Positions 47,831 through 60,537 of a DNA stretch of 64,000 nt are shown piece by piece. A program made the position numbers and the translations under genes. The first letter of the stretch is position 1, and every line of letters begins with the position of its first letter. The notes under the pieces were generated by a model. The model made no database searches and had not been told where the DNA came from. It saw only the letters and a list, made by a program, of their open reading frames with translations. Source of the DNA: Schistosoma mansoni (Eukaryota; Platyhelminthes; Trematoda; Strigeidida; Schistosomatidae); the NCBI RefSeq assembly GCF_000237925.1, contig NC_031502.1:13104675-13168674 (forward strand), given 5' to 3'.

Positions 47831-50240
47831 CGTGGTTGCTCGAATTTTGAATCTCACGCTGTGAAGACAAACGTATTTGAAAGTACAATAGATTGAGGCA
47901 ATATATTCAATAATTTCCATCCACATTTTACTTGATCTGTGCCTTTAAGAATCTTTGTTGATAACTTCATCGGCCTTTATTTATGCCATTAGTACATTTT
48001 TGTGCCAGTTCCTTTTTCAAAGCATTCACACGTTGGCCGATTAGTTGATTAGAAAAGCTCTAAACCATAAGGACCTGTAAATATTTTGTTTACGGAAGGG
48101 TGAATAATTCTAAGGTAACCAAAGAGATAAAACTTAATTACACTTAAGTTGTTCAAATTACCTGGTGCTGATATAAAATATGGTGGTGACTAGTCATAAA
48201 TCTGACTCAGTAGTATTCCGTATATGGGGCCAGTAAAACCCAACTAAAACCTAAGCCAAATCATTCATTAAGATGAATCTTTTTCATACTAGGATATGGA
48301 TCAATGATCTCCGGATAGCCTTTCTAACCTCGCGAGGGTCAAAAATGACTAGCACAGACTAATCAGTTGCACGCCATCGACTAGCCAAAACGGTGGTGGT
48401 CGTACTCTATGTTTCTTCGACTTGGCGTTATCGACAGTTGTTTAACGATTTCATATTTGTTCTTTACGACCCTCCAAAAAGCCACAGTGTCTAGATACCA
48501 CAAAATTCAATCCACATCAGGTATAAACCACGAGTAGTGACTTTGACATGAAGTAAAAGGTTACACCATTCCCATCCAGCTCGTGTAGACCGTTTCCATC
48601 TAAAAATATCACGTACACAGGCGGTCTACCCGCCCCGTAACAGTCCATGCAATTATTTTTATTAACCTGTCGTATCAGTTAATAATACTACAAATATATA
48701 CAGGCATTTGATCTCCTCTAACTATATAGGACTGTCACAATATTCTCCAATTCTTTGTTGATAAATGTGGAACTGAAAACTTTTCGTTCTACTGATAGGA
48801 CAGACTAGGGAGCCCTATTATCGAAGCGGTGATTAATTCTGCTAATGAATGATAATACCGATATCTTTTAGAAAAATTGATTCCTCAGGAACAATGATGT
48901 TGCTTTCCCGCCGATGGTGTACCACTATCTCTCTTTGTATTGTGGAGTTGGCTACTTGTATCCACATGATTAGTATTTAATGATGGTGGGGCACTGATTG
49001 TATTTCAGTAGAAGATCGATAACGAAAGAACGGAAAAGAAATGCAATTGGCACGAAAATGCATGTGCAATAATATTTGGAGACTATGAACTGATATTCTC
49101 AGAAGGAACAGTCAGGATTAGGACAATTGATTGATTGTTTGCAAATTAACTTTTTACTGTACAGTTGTCAGAATAAAGTGAGATATTCTGTAACCTATTT
49201 GATTGTCCCCACTCGTGTTCTTTTCACTAGGGTATCAGATGTGTAATACTGCACTATAAAGGTCATCCGTCTTTTAAAGTAAATTTTCGGACAATTTCAC
49301 TCATACGTCAAGGCTGTAGACGTCACTATTTGTTGCTGGTTGAAGTCTCACCTTCTTAAATAGCTAAATTGATGACGACCTTGGCAGTTTCATCAATTAT
49401 TTAATACAGAGGAGAAGCGGTATGGGACCTGTGGCTATGCATAACGTAAGAACTCATATTAACGTCCTGTTTAACGTGAGTTTGTCATAGCCCGCACGAA
49501 GATTTTTCAGTACCGAACCGTATTGCGTCCAATACTCTGGTCTCTATAGTTTCACCTCACAAGTCCACGATGAGATTACAGGCCCAACGTTATGTTCAAC
49601 TTGACAAATATCACATGAAGGAGGCAAATCTTCTTAAGGTTCTACATAACATCTCTAAAAGAGAAGGTTGTCCCTACAGAAGGGTCTAGTAGGAAAATAA
49701 TGTTGACTCTGCACCAGTATATTCGTGCCCAATCAGTTTGAAAATCCTCTAGATGACACAGCGTCGGATGATAATGATATGCAGGTATTTTGAAAGGAAA
49801 TGGCCCAGAGATAAAGACGGGAGACGATGACTTCGAAATTTGTAACACCCTTATCTCTCCCTTGGCCTTAATAAATAATTTTATTTTCCATACTCTTTCT
49901 TCGTTTATTTTTCTTCACCCCCCTATCAATTATTTACTTATAATTTTTCTAATATTCGCTTCCAATTATCTGAACACCTCTTATTACGTAATCTTATAAT
50001 TTCTATGAATGTTATTTCAGCGTCTATATTTTTCTAATCATTGACCTATTTTCCTATTATGTAACATTGATTCAAGCCTTTTATTATTCTTATCACAACT
50101 AGTACACCTGTCATTACACTATCAATTTGTACTTTTCACTTATTACTAATTTTGATTATGTAATCTATTCCAGTTATCATTGACTCATAAACTGTCTTGA
50201 TTGGTTTAATAATTTCGTATATGTATATAAATATTACTGT
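47831..50240. other. RPS21 upstream region and unassigned sequence
   Basis: Contains the RPS21 5' UTR and promoter. Beyond that, no gene or repeat was recognised. Confidence 0.35.
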
Positions 50241-50299
50241 ATATTAGAGTAAAGCCTGATGAGGATCTAATCGAAAACAATATTGTTCGCTTATATATG
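50241..50299 (+). ncRNA. Candidate type I hammerhead ribozyme motif
   Basis: The core CTGATGA lies at 50256-50262 and GAAA at 50273-50276. Stem I pairs AAGC (50252-50255) with GCTT (50289-50292). An outer ATAT (50241-50244) could pair with ATAT at 50293-50296. Stem III is a perfect palindrome, AACAATATTGTT (50276-50287). The base after it is C (50288), giving a valid U-U-C cleavage site. Helix II is the weak point: GAT pairs with ATC around a CTA loop but leaves G50263 unpaired, as if one C had been lost before GAAA. Hammerheads are known in Penelope-like elements and in schistosome SINEs. No host element was identified here. Confidence 0.4.
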
Positions 50300-51176
50300 T
50301 TGTTCTAAATCACAGTATGGGAATTTTTCAAAGTTCAGTAATTGTTAAGTAGTTTATTTATGACATGTATCACAGCAATCCAATCCATCAGCAGGAAACT
50401 TTTAATTTTTTTCTTAAGTGGACAGTCTTATGGTTCATGAACGGTGTGCTTTAATGTTATTTCCAGTGCCAGGACGAATTATTGATAACTATCTACAACT
50501 AGAGAAAGTAAAATTAAAACAGAGAGCAAGGAACAACAAAGCAATGATTGTCAAAATATGTTGGTCAGGTTTACCGCTGTTCATGTCAGATATTATTCAA
50601 ATAAGTTAAGGTTGCAAGGGACAGTGTTAATGTAAAGTGACAGCAGGTAAGTGGTTTAACATTTAAAGTTCCTATAAGTAAGATACGCTTACAGGCGCTA
50701 GAACATTTAATGCATTTTCAGAGGAGCAGTATGCATAAATGCAGGGAACAAACAATGGGAGAGATTTTATCGTACGGATAGATTGTGGTGGATTATTCCA
50801 GAGTCTAGAAAACTCACAGGTAGAATAATTCATAGAGAGATTATTTAGAATGGGTTTCTTCGCTAGTGACAAGCAGTTACGGATGTCGTAATGAGAAGTT
50901 TCTGCATATTGAATTTCTTGGTTGGATGCAGAGGATGGTTTATTAAATATTTTGAGGAATAAGATTTAGTTCGAGTCTCCTCTTCTATAAAGGGTCGATC
51001 CCAAGTTTATCACATCTAGAATTATAAGTCAAGGTACAATCAGTTCAAAGAATACGAAGTGTAAATCCTCTCTGTACTGATTTAGGCCTCAATTTATCCT
51101 TTATGCGCACACTACTAAGAATAAACGCGCAGTGTTCAAGGAGTGGTTGAACACAAACTTTGTACGTTAAAATACG
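50300..51176. other. Probable CR1 3' flank and unassigned sequence
   Basis: Lies downstream of the minus-strand CR1 ORF2. Part of it may be the CR1 3' end (the RT frame still reads until about 51177), but no clear terminus was found. Confidence 0.35.
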
Positions 51177-54027
51177 TTATTCATTGTTAAAAAGGTTTCG
51201 AGTTATGTAACCTATAAGGCGTTGAGACTTCGAAGTCTGTCTCGTCACCTGTTCTGTAAACGACAAGTCGTAGGAGTACCCAAGTCCTAAGCCTACTACT
51301 GTGTGTAACCTAGATAACGCCTCACCATCTATGGTAAAATGTAAGTTGAATGATGTGTTACCGAAGCATAGCCATCCACATTTAGCTGTAGTAAGCTCCA
51401 GTTGCCATTTCGAGCACCATTGTGCTACCTTGTTAAGCTCCGTGCTGATGCAGTTTTGAATATTGCTCAGCTCATGTGGAGAAAATGAGTACACTACTTT
51501 AAGATCATCTGCGTACAAAAGGGGCTTACCCACACAAAGACACTCACAAATATCATCGATAAAAACCAAAAAGAGCAAAAGGCCTAAGACACTACCTTGT
51601 ATTACACCACTCCTAACAGGGACGGCGTTCGACAAAGAGGAGTTAATTTTAACTATTTGATGTCGGTTGCTGAGGAAGCAATCATATCAAGCAGGCAAAA
51701 GGATATTAAACCCTATAAGATGCGGGTTTATTAATGAGAAAATGGCGGTTAACCATGTCAAAGGCCTTAGAAATATCTAGGTATAGAACTAACACTAGAT
51801 ATCCTTGGCTACGTAGAGAATAGACTAAGTTAAAGAAGTCAAAAAGACATGTTATACAAGGTAGATTTTTAAGAAATCCAAGTTGCGTATCACTGATGAA
51901 TTTTTCAGTCAGTAATAGTTGGATTGTTCGTCACTAATAATTTTTTCCATAATCCTAGAGATGACTGAAGTGATATTTATCGGCCAACCATTGTTCATGT
52001 CAGTCTTATCTCCAGATTTGTAACGTGGTATGATGTACGCGGTCTTCCGACAGTAAGGATAAGAACCTGATTCCATAGAGAGAGTAAACAGCTTAAGGAG
52101 AAGAAGTGGAATATCTGGACTACCATACTTGTCGAGAAATGATGAAATCCCGTCTGCTCCGTGACCTCTCGGAATCTTATGGGTATTTATAGCCTTAATA
52201 ATTTTCAAGCATATGAAGGTGATAGACTTTATTGAGTATCTAGTCACGCATACGACTCTAGAAATAGCGCCATTTATGGATTCTTTGTCATTTGCAAAAT
52301 TATCACTGAAAAGGTCTGCTATAGTTTTAGAGTACCATATAAAAGTGCTGTTATGCAGGATGCATGGTATATCAATATTTTGAGTTGATTTAGCGCGTTT
52401 ATTGAAAAGGGGAATTACGTTTTGTACTTTTGAACTAGTATTAAATGCTAATAGCTCCTCATTACTTGCTATTAACTTAAGTTTATCATTAACTGGGTTA
52501 AAAATTATTGTTAATTGTGCAACTGCCGTGAAGTCGTTTGAATTAAAATAACGTTTCTGTAGGCGTTTTAGTTTATCACGATATTTAGCTGGTATATATA
52601 ATTCGTGAGGTTTACTAAACCTGTACGTTTTAATTGGTGCACATGAGTCTAGACAAGAGTTAACAATCAAATAGAATATGTTGATGGCATCTGTGAGACT
52701 GTTATATGAGAAAAATTCATCCCAGTCTGAGAGTTTGATCAGCGAGCGCAAGAGATCCCAGTGAGCATGCTTATAATCTCTATATTGACAGGTTTTTTTG
52801 AATGGGTCGGTTATAAGAAGGATAGATAGGGAGAGCACAAGCTACTATCTTATGGTCACTGCTTCCAAATTTATTGTATACCTCCACAGATAGTGGGATG
52901 ACATTGTACTAAATATTAGATCAAGTATATTATCACCCCTTGCTGGGGTACGAACCCACTGTGACAATCAGTGCATGTCAAAGATTGACGAAAATTCATC
53001 ATTACTTGACTGACAACTACCAGTACTCCAGTTAATCCCGGGATAATCGAAATCTTCAGTGATAACCTTAGCATTGAAGTTTAGGCCAGATGCGTGTACG
53101 AATGAATTGATAATAAGATCATCCAGATTATTCGAACTATCAGGAGCTCTGTATGTAAATTCTGGGGGTAGACTATGATTCTGGGTGTTGATTGATATCC
53201 AGACCGATTTCGGTAAACTGTTCAGGACACTGCCTACAATTTTGTTAGTTGTCAGGGTATCCAGAGCAATTATAAGAACACCACCCCCTCGCTTAGTTTC
53301 TCTGTCACAGCGACAGAATCGATACTTCTGGATATTTAATCCTGAATCCGATACTGCTGGATAGCACCATGTTTCAATGATAAGTGGAACAGAAGGCTTG
53401 GTAAGAAAGGTTAAGGTTCTCAAGGCTGAAATTTTGTTCAGAAGTGAACGTGCGTTATTAAGTAATAAGTTTAAAAAGGGGGTATGGAGTGTGAAAAAAC
53501 TGAGAGCATTCCTATCGATGGTATGTGTTCTAGATTTGCCTGGACTATGATTTAATGTGTTTGCCTGATCATATGGGCCATAGCTTGAGCGAAGTGTAGT
53601 GATGGTGGGACAATGGACTTCTGAAGGCCAAAAATCATTATTTTGGTAAGGTGGATTAATTTGTTGAAGTTGTCTTGGTGGACAGTTAAGACAGGCGCCT
53701 GCTAGTTGGAGTTAAGTTGATGGCGCGTAACTTAGTATTTTATCTTCCCCATTGCGAAAGTGATGAGAAGAGTTACATCCTACAGGTTAAATATTTAAAA
53801 CTTTTGAGGGTAATCATGGGGGCACGTTGGTTCATTGAAGTCTGTCTAATAGGAGGCCTGCCTACACAATAGTTGTAGTGGCCGTCTCGTGCGACGTTTG
53901 AACGAAGTGTGTTCTTATAACCTCCCCTACGATGAGTAGGGTAAAACATGAGGACTAAAGGCATATGTCCAAAGAACACAGCCTCCTTGCTCTGATTCCC
54001 GTTCTTCATGTGGTAGTTTAACGCCAC
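51177..54027 (-). mobile_element. CR1-clade element, ORF2 (endonuclease plus RT) with frameshifts
   Basis: Read from 54027 down. A linker frame (53773-54027) leads into the endonuclease: PSVPLIIETWCYP (near 53390), RGGGVLIIALDT (near 53280) and DFDYPGINWS (near 53040). The RT region 51909-52838 reads DLLRSLIKLSDWDEFFSYNS, then ELYIPAKYRDKLKRLQKRYF, then a HGADGISSFLDKYGSPDIPL block. The final part (51177-51635) has GVIQGSVLGLLLFLVFIDDI and the catalytic YADD at 51504-51515. At least three frameshifts or stops separate the pieces. Its ORF1 appears to be at 57300-57936, displaced by a probable redundant contig. Confidence 0.88.
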
Positions 54028-54078
54028 AAATGACAGCTTTCTCCTTAACTGGTATAGACATTGTTATTTAAGTGTTTT

Positions 54079-54278
54079 NNNNNNNNNNNNNNNNNNNNNN
54101 NNNNNNNNNNNNNNNNNNNNNNNNNNNNNNNNNNNNNNNNNNNNNNNNNNNNNNNNNNNNNNNNNNNNNNNNNNNNNNNNNNNNNNNNNNNNNNNNNNNN
54201 NNNNNNNNNNNNNNNNNNNNNNNNNNNNNNNNNNNNNNNNNNNNNNNNNNNNNNNNNNNNNNNNNNNNNNNNNNNNNN
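54079..54278. other. Assembly gap (200 N)
   Basis: Exactly 200 N, lying just upstream of the CR1 ORF2 start. Confidence 0.99.
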
Positions 54279-54693
54279 GTCATCCAGCAGCAGGTGTGTA
54301 TCGGTTCACTCAAAAGGAGTTTCAGAGCATAGGGTATAGGTTATAGCGGAAATGTTATTATCGGAGAAATAGGCTTTTTCCTGGCTCGTTCGAGAGTATT
54401 TGAGTTATAGTATGAACTAGTAATCCCAGCAATAGCGCAATTTAGTCGAGAATTACTATTGCACATGGAATTCGAAGCCAAACAGTCGTCAACACAGGGG
54501 AATCATTGGTTCATTCAAACACCACAACGTGACAAAAGTATTTCAGATAGTTTGTAAAGGACGAAAAAATTATGTTAGCTACATGGTGTGGAACTACTGG
54601 GTGGATCTGTTAGATTTGAGACTATGATCTCTATCATTTACGGCATGTTGCCTTATTTACTCTCACTCTAGCTTAAACTTACCATTATGTGAT

Positions 54694-55620
54694 ATGCCTG
54701 AATTAAAAAAACTGAAAAATCCGGTGTGGATTGTCTTAAAGCCATCAAATTCCATTATCTTACTGTTCGACTGTGTCTACCGTCAAACTACCGCATCAAT
54801 AGGTGAAATAGTAGTGGTACCAGAGCTATTCACACTAGCACCATCCCTCCCATTCACAGGTAAACTCATTCGTTGTGACTACAACATGCCTGAAATTTCT
54901 TGGTTTCCAGTCAAGGCTCCGAAACTTTATGAATTAATTATTGAGTGTCTAGAACTAGAACAGTGTAATCAGTATGTCAGTAGCCCTACCAGATATCAAA
55001 ATATCTCGGACATAGTCACTACCGGTGGCCTCACCCCCAATACTGAGTGCATTAAAAAAACGTTTCCAGGTGGTGATCATAACATAGTTGTATGTAGCCT
55101 CAATATAAACATCACAACAGGTAGACGTAAGACCGTAACACTTCGTAGAAACTATCGCGAGGTTGACTGAAATAACTTCCACAATTTCTTCAGAAGCACT
55201 GATTAGGGAAATTCCTTAAGAGCAAACAGTATCGACAAACTAACCAGTATATTTTATCATAACATCGGAAGTATCATCAACAAAATCGCACCTTTAGAGT
55301 ACTGGAGACCTAAGTTCCCTAAAGATCTGTATATACCGGTCGGTACACGAAGACGTCTGCAAAGACATTTTACTCGCTTCCACAACTTTAATGACTTTTC
55401 CTCTTTAGTAACGATGACAGAAATACTTACATGGACATAGGCAATAAGTACACAAAAAGCAGTCGAACAGGAAAAACGTGCTGTCGAATTTAGTAATAAC
55501 TCCTCTGCACTCACCATACTTTTTCAAAATAAACTTAAACGTTCTAAGTCGAGAGGAGACATATTTGTTAAAGACAAACAAGTAAACGAAGACCCTAAAC
55601 CTGTCGGATTGATCGGAAAT
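54694..55620 (+). pseudogene. CR1 endonuclease/RT linker relic (first copy)
   Basis: Open frame 54694-55170 reads NPVWIVLKPSNSIILLFDCV, then CDYNMPEISWFPVKAP, then SSPTRYQNISDIVTTGGLTP. This is the C-terminal half of a CR1-type endonuclease, with the final catalytic motif seen as GGDHNIVVCSL. A frame-shifted piece (55270-55420) continues into the linker with YIPVGTRRRLQRHF. It is a relic with stops and no RT palm. Confidence 0.75.
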
Positions 55621-56117
55621 CGGCAACTATTTACGGTGAACATTTAATCTAACATGCGGGCAAGAGTATGAGTTCATTTGTTTTAATAAATTCAATCATA
55701 TTTATTAATTCCAGCAAGTAATGAATTTTCAATCCTTATAAATTGTAATACAACAAGTTGAATTTTTAATATTGTTAACCTGATTATGTGATAATCATAA
55801 CTATGACCAAGGTTGATCACATGTTGTTTTAGTTCAGACATTCACTAAAATACATTGTTTAATTCACAATTGTGAGAAAATCATTCACTGTCCATTGTGT
55901 ATTTGACGTGAACAATCGCATTTGTAAAAACATTTTTCCTAATCAGAAAAAATAATTGTCGATATGTCGTGGACCAACTGGAAACTTTTTTTGCTTGTGA
56001 ACATCTTGTCTAGCTGATAATTGCGAGTTGAAGAGAGAAACTATAAAGTGTACATGTTCAAAAAAATTACTCAACGTTTGCGAGTAAAACTAAGACTTTT
56101 TGGATAGTACACTTTAA

Positions 56118-56470
56118 GTATTTATTTACTTATTTAAACACACGAACATTGGTACAAGGAGGTATCAAATATATATGAGCCACACCTTGTCACTGGATTT
56201 GTGTGAGAGCTGGAATACCGACCGGTCGCCCAAACTGAAGCAGATGGTTTTCTTAGGAGGCCACTCCCCGAGGATTGTTAGGAAGGTCTGATCCATAAGG
56301 CAATGGAGCAATGTTAGGAGATGCAGTTTCATGGTTGCTGGTGACTAAAAATTGGCTTATATGCCATTTGTTCCCTCAGGATCCCGGAGCCTATGTGCAC
56401 AGTTTTTTCGGAATCAGGGTTTCCCAACTCCCTTAGGTGGATCCTCTATATCCGCCAACACGGTTGTTTA
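56118..56470 (-). mobile_element. SINE-like element, 5'-truncated (first copy)
   Basis: On the minus strand this matches the last ~350 bp of the 525-bp family. The AAATAAGTAAATAAATA-type tail is at the left end. Confidence 0.8.
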
Positions 56471-57099
56471 GTGGAACCTGAATAGTTTAGTTCCAGAAAC
56501 TTCACTGGATTTTCGGATAGAACAGCTGGTGTAAGCCTCACAAAAAATGATTTATTACATGTTGTTTACGAGTGGGGCTAAAGTCTAGTTTCAGGAAACG
56601 CAACAAGTTATTCAGTGGATGGTCAAGAATACGTTTTAGTTAGGAAGGAGACAGCTATGACGAGAATGTGTCAAATCCGAAAACAAATATTGTTTAGTAC
56701 TATTCTTTCTTTGAAAGGACACACGAAAAGTTTTGAAAGTTGTTTCTGTGGTGGTGGAATTCTGCGGTGAATAATATAATTATAGATCATTCATGGTCGT
56801 AATCGGAGTTTGCATCAATTAGAAGGGAGTGTTTTAGTATTATTACACAGATGCCAAATTACCGCACTTTGATGACTTTACCTTTCTATTCTTGTTGACT
56901 GTTTTATTCGACTTGTAGCTGTAAATAATTCCCCAAAATCAATAGCTCATTAAGTGTTCGACATTGGATGCTGACTACGTTGTTTAAGTGGACTTGTTTA
57001 GCTGAAGGCTTTCGGTCATGCATCCGCACCAGATCACGTTTCAACACAGCGTGGGACACAGCTCCTACGTTTCATTAGCCAGCTTATAGAAAAGGTCCT

Positions 57100-57299
57100 N
57101 NNNNNNNNNNNNNNNNNNNNNNNNNNNNNNNNNNNNNNNNNNNNNNNNNNNNNNNNNNNNNNNNNNNNNNNNNNNNNNNNNNNNNNNNNNNNNNNNNNNN
57201 NNNNNNNNNNNNNNNNNNNNNNNNNNNNNNNNNNNNNNNNNNNNNNNNNNNNNNNNNNNNNNNNNNNNNNNNNNNNNNNNNNNNNNNNNNNNNNNNNNN
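57100..57299. other. Assembly gap (200 N)
   Basis: Exactly 200 N, starting inside the gypsy LTR. LTR repeats are a common reason for an assembly break. Confidence 0.99.
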
Positions 57300-57936
57300 A
57301 CAGGTTAGCTGCATCAGTGGGTCCAGTTGCTGGGACAACGGGGTTTGTTGTGATCTCAACAATGTTATTTTCGTTTAAGGTACGCTTTTGCGTTAGTCTT
57401 TGGTTGGTGGTTTTATCCGAGACTATACGAGCGTTTTTAAGCTTCGTAAGCGCCCAGATCAGCCGTTAGGATTATTTTAAATGTTCAGCTAATAAATTGG
57501 AATAGAATCTAAACAAGATAGGGCACGAGTATTACTGGTGCCTTTAATATCGAATTCCTAAAAGATTTAATGGTGACTTTGTCAGGTATGTTATAGATGA
57601 TCACATTATTTCGAGAGATTATTCGTTTAGCAACTTCACTAGCGATAAAATCGATAACAGATTCTACTTTGATCCTGTCTTCAAGTTCCGCATGAACTAA
57701 ACCCCTTAACAATAGCAGTTTAGGGGTGACAGTGTCTTTAGTTCTTGCTTAAGATCATCATGCTTTAATAAAGAGCCCGCAAGTGACTCCACATTATAAC
57801 GCATATCGCTTAATTGCTTATAAATAGTGCCTAATTCACCCTTAATATTGTCGATATTTTTAAATCTTGAGGTAGAATTCATTATTAAAGTAGAGACTGA
57901 GTCATCCAGCAGCAGGTGTGTTATACGTTCACTCAA
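57300..57936 (-). mobile_element. CR1-clade element, ORF1
   Basis: The minus strand opens near 57936 with LSERITHLLLDDSVSTLIMN. It continues through a coiled-coil-like stretch (IDNIKGELGTIYKQLSDMRY) to an RRM-like block around RNNVIIYNIPDKVTIKSF (about 57540-57605). Frame-shifted, it reaches WALTKLKNARIVSDKTTNQR (about 57395-57450). Nucleic-acid-binding ORF1 proteins of this type accompany CR1 ORF2. It has the same orientation as the ORF2 at 51.2-54.0 kb and is probably the same element. Confidence 0.7.
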
Positions 57937-58317
57937 AAGGAGTTTCAGAGCATAGGGTATAGGTTATAGCGGAATTGTTATTATCTGGAGAAATAGGGCT
58001 TTTCCTGGCTCGTTCGAGAGTATTTGAGTTATAGTATGAACTAGTAATCCCAGCAATAGCGCAATTTAGTCGAGAATTACTATTGCACATGGAATTCGAA
58101 GCCAAACAGTCGTCAACACAGGGGAATCATTGGTTCATTCAAACACCACAACGTGACAAAAGTATTTCAGATAGTTTGTAAAGGACGAAAAAATTATGTT
58201 AGCTACATGGTGTGGAACTACTGGGTGGATCTGTTAGATTTGAGACTATGATCTCTATCATTTACGGCATGTTGCCTTATTTACTCTCACTCTAGCTTAA
58301 ACTTACCATTATGTGAT

Positions 58318-59245
58318 ATGCCTGAATTAAAAAAACTGAAAAATCCGGTGTGGATTGTCTTAAAGCCATCAAATTCCATTATCTTACTGTTCGACTGTGT
58401 CTACCGTCAAACTACCGCATCAATAGGTGAAATAGTAGTGGTACCAGAGCTATTCACACTAGCACCATCCCTCCCATTCACAGGTAAACTCATTCGTTGT
58501 GACTACAACATGCCTGAAATTTCTTGGTTTCCAGTCAAGGCTCCGAAACTTTATGAATTAATTATTGAGTGTCTAGAACTAGAACAGTGTAATCAGTATG
58601 TCAGTAGCCCTACCAGATATCAAAATATCTCGGACATAGTCACTACCGGTGGCCTCACCCCCAATACTGAGTGCATTAAAAAAACGTTTCCAGGTGGTGA
58701 TCATAACATAGTTGTATGTAGCCTCAATATAAACATCACAACAGGTAGACGTAAGACCGTAACACTTCGTAGAAACTATCGCGAGGTTGACTGAAATAAC
58801 TTCCACAATTTCTTCAGAAGCACTGATTAGGGAAATTCCTTAAGAGCAAACAGTATCGACAAACTAACCAGTATATTTTATCATAACATCGGAAGTATCA
58901 TCAACAAAATCGCACCTTTAGAGTACTGGAGACCTAAGTTCCCTAAAGATCTGTATATACCGGTCGGTACACGAAGACGTCTGCAAAGACATTTTACTCG
59001 CTTCCACAACTTTAATGACTTTTCCTCTTTAGTAACGATGACAGAAATACTTACATGGACATAGGCAATAAGTACACAAAAAGCAGTCGAACAGGAAAAA
59101 CGTGCTGTCGAATTTAGTAATAACTCCTCTGCACTCACCATACTTTTTCAAAATAAACTTAAACGTTCTAAGTCGAGAGGAGACATATTTGTTAAAGACA
59201 AACAAGTAAACGAAGACCCTAAACCTGTCGGATTGATCGGAAATC
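58318..59245 (+). pseudogene. CR1 endonuclease/RT linker relic (second copy)
   Basis: Base-for-base the same relic as 54694-55620. Its position head to head with the minus-strand ORF1 on its left could reflect two insertions or a twin-primed, inverted insertion. Confidence 0.75.
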
Positions 59246-59741
59246 GGCAACTATTTACGGTGAACATTTAATCTAACATGCGGGCAAGAGTATGAGTTCA
59301 TTTGTTTTAATAAATTCAATCATATTTATTAATTCCAGCAAGTAATGAATTTTCAATCCTTATAAATTGTAATACAACAAGTTGAATTTTTAATATTGTT
59401 AACCTGATTATGTGATAATCATAACTATGACCAAGGTTGATCACATGTTGTTTTAGTTCAGACATTCACTAAAATACATTGTTTAATTCACAATTGTGAG
59501 AAAATCATTCACTGTCCATTGTGTATTTGACGTGAACAATCGCATTTGTAAAAACATTTTTCCTAATCAGAAAAAATAATTGTCGATATGTCGTGGACCA
59601 ACTGGAAACTTTTTTTGCTTGTGAACATCTTGTCTAGCTGATAATTGCGAGTTGAAGAGAGAAACTATAAAGTGTACATGTTCAAAAAAATTACTCAACG
59701 TTTGCGAGTAAAACTAAGACTTTTTGGATAGTACACTTTAA

Positions 59742-60094
59742 GTATTTATTTACTTATTTAAACACACGAACATTGGTACAAGGAGGTATCAAATATATAT
59801 GAGCCACACCTTGTCACTGGATTTGTGTGAGAGCTGGAATACCGACCGGTCGCCCAAACTGAAGCAGATGGTTTTCTTAGGAGGCCACTCCCCGAGGATT
59901 GTTAGGAAGGTCTGATCCATAAGGCAATGGAGCAATGTTAGGAGATGCAGTTTCATGGTTGCTGGTGACTAAAAATTGGCTTATATGCCATTTGTTCCCT
60001 CAGGATCCCGGAGCCTATGTGCACAGTTTTTTCGGAATCAGGGTTTCCCAACTCCCTTAGGTGGATCCTCTATATCCGCCAACACGGTTGTTTA
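59742..60094 (-). mobile_element. SINE-like element, 5'-truncated (second copy)
   Basis: Duplicate of 56118-56470 within the second copy of the 2.8-kb segment. Confidence 0.8.
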
Positions 60095-60537
60095 GTGGAA
60101 CCTGAATAGTTTAGTTCCAGAAACTTCACTGGATTTTCGGATAGAACAGCTGGTGTAAGCCTCACAAAAAATGATTTATTACATGTTGTTTACGAGTGGG
60201 GCTAAAGTCTAGTTTCAGGAAACGCAACAAGTTATTCAGTGGATGGTCAAGAATACGTTTTAGTTAGGAAGGAGACAGCTATGACGAGAATGTGTCAAAT
60301 CCGAAAACAAATATTGTTTAGTACTATTCTTTCTTTGAAAGGACACACGAAAAGTTTTGAAAGTTGTTTCTGTGGTGGTGGAATTCTGCGGTGAATAATA
60401 TAATTATAGATCATTCATGGTCGTAATCGGAGTTTGCATCAATTAGAAGGGAGTGTTTTAGTATTATTACACAGATGCCAAATTACCGCACTTTGATGAC
60501 TTTACCTTTCTATTCTTGTTGACTGTTTTATTCGACT

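Larger units (their letters stand above)
54279..57099. repeat. 2.8-kb duplicated segment, first copy (gap to gap)
   Basis: Nearly identical to 57903-60723 at a constant offset of 3624. It fills the whole interval between two N gaps. The few differences (near 54300, 54344, 54358) cluster next to the gap. It contains a CR1 fragment, a truncated SINE-like element and the first 186 bp of the gypsy LTR (from 56914). Confidence 0.95.

Noticed and set aside
54694-59245. Two genes for an identical 158-residue protein (54694-55170 and 58318-58794)
   Set aside because: The protein is a CR1 endonuclease fragment, and the second occurrence reflects the duplicated contig segment, not a gene family.
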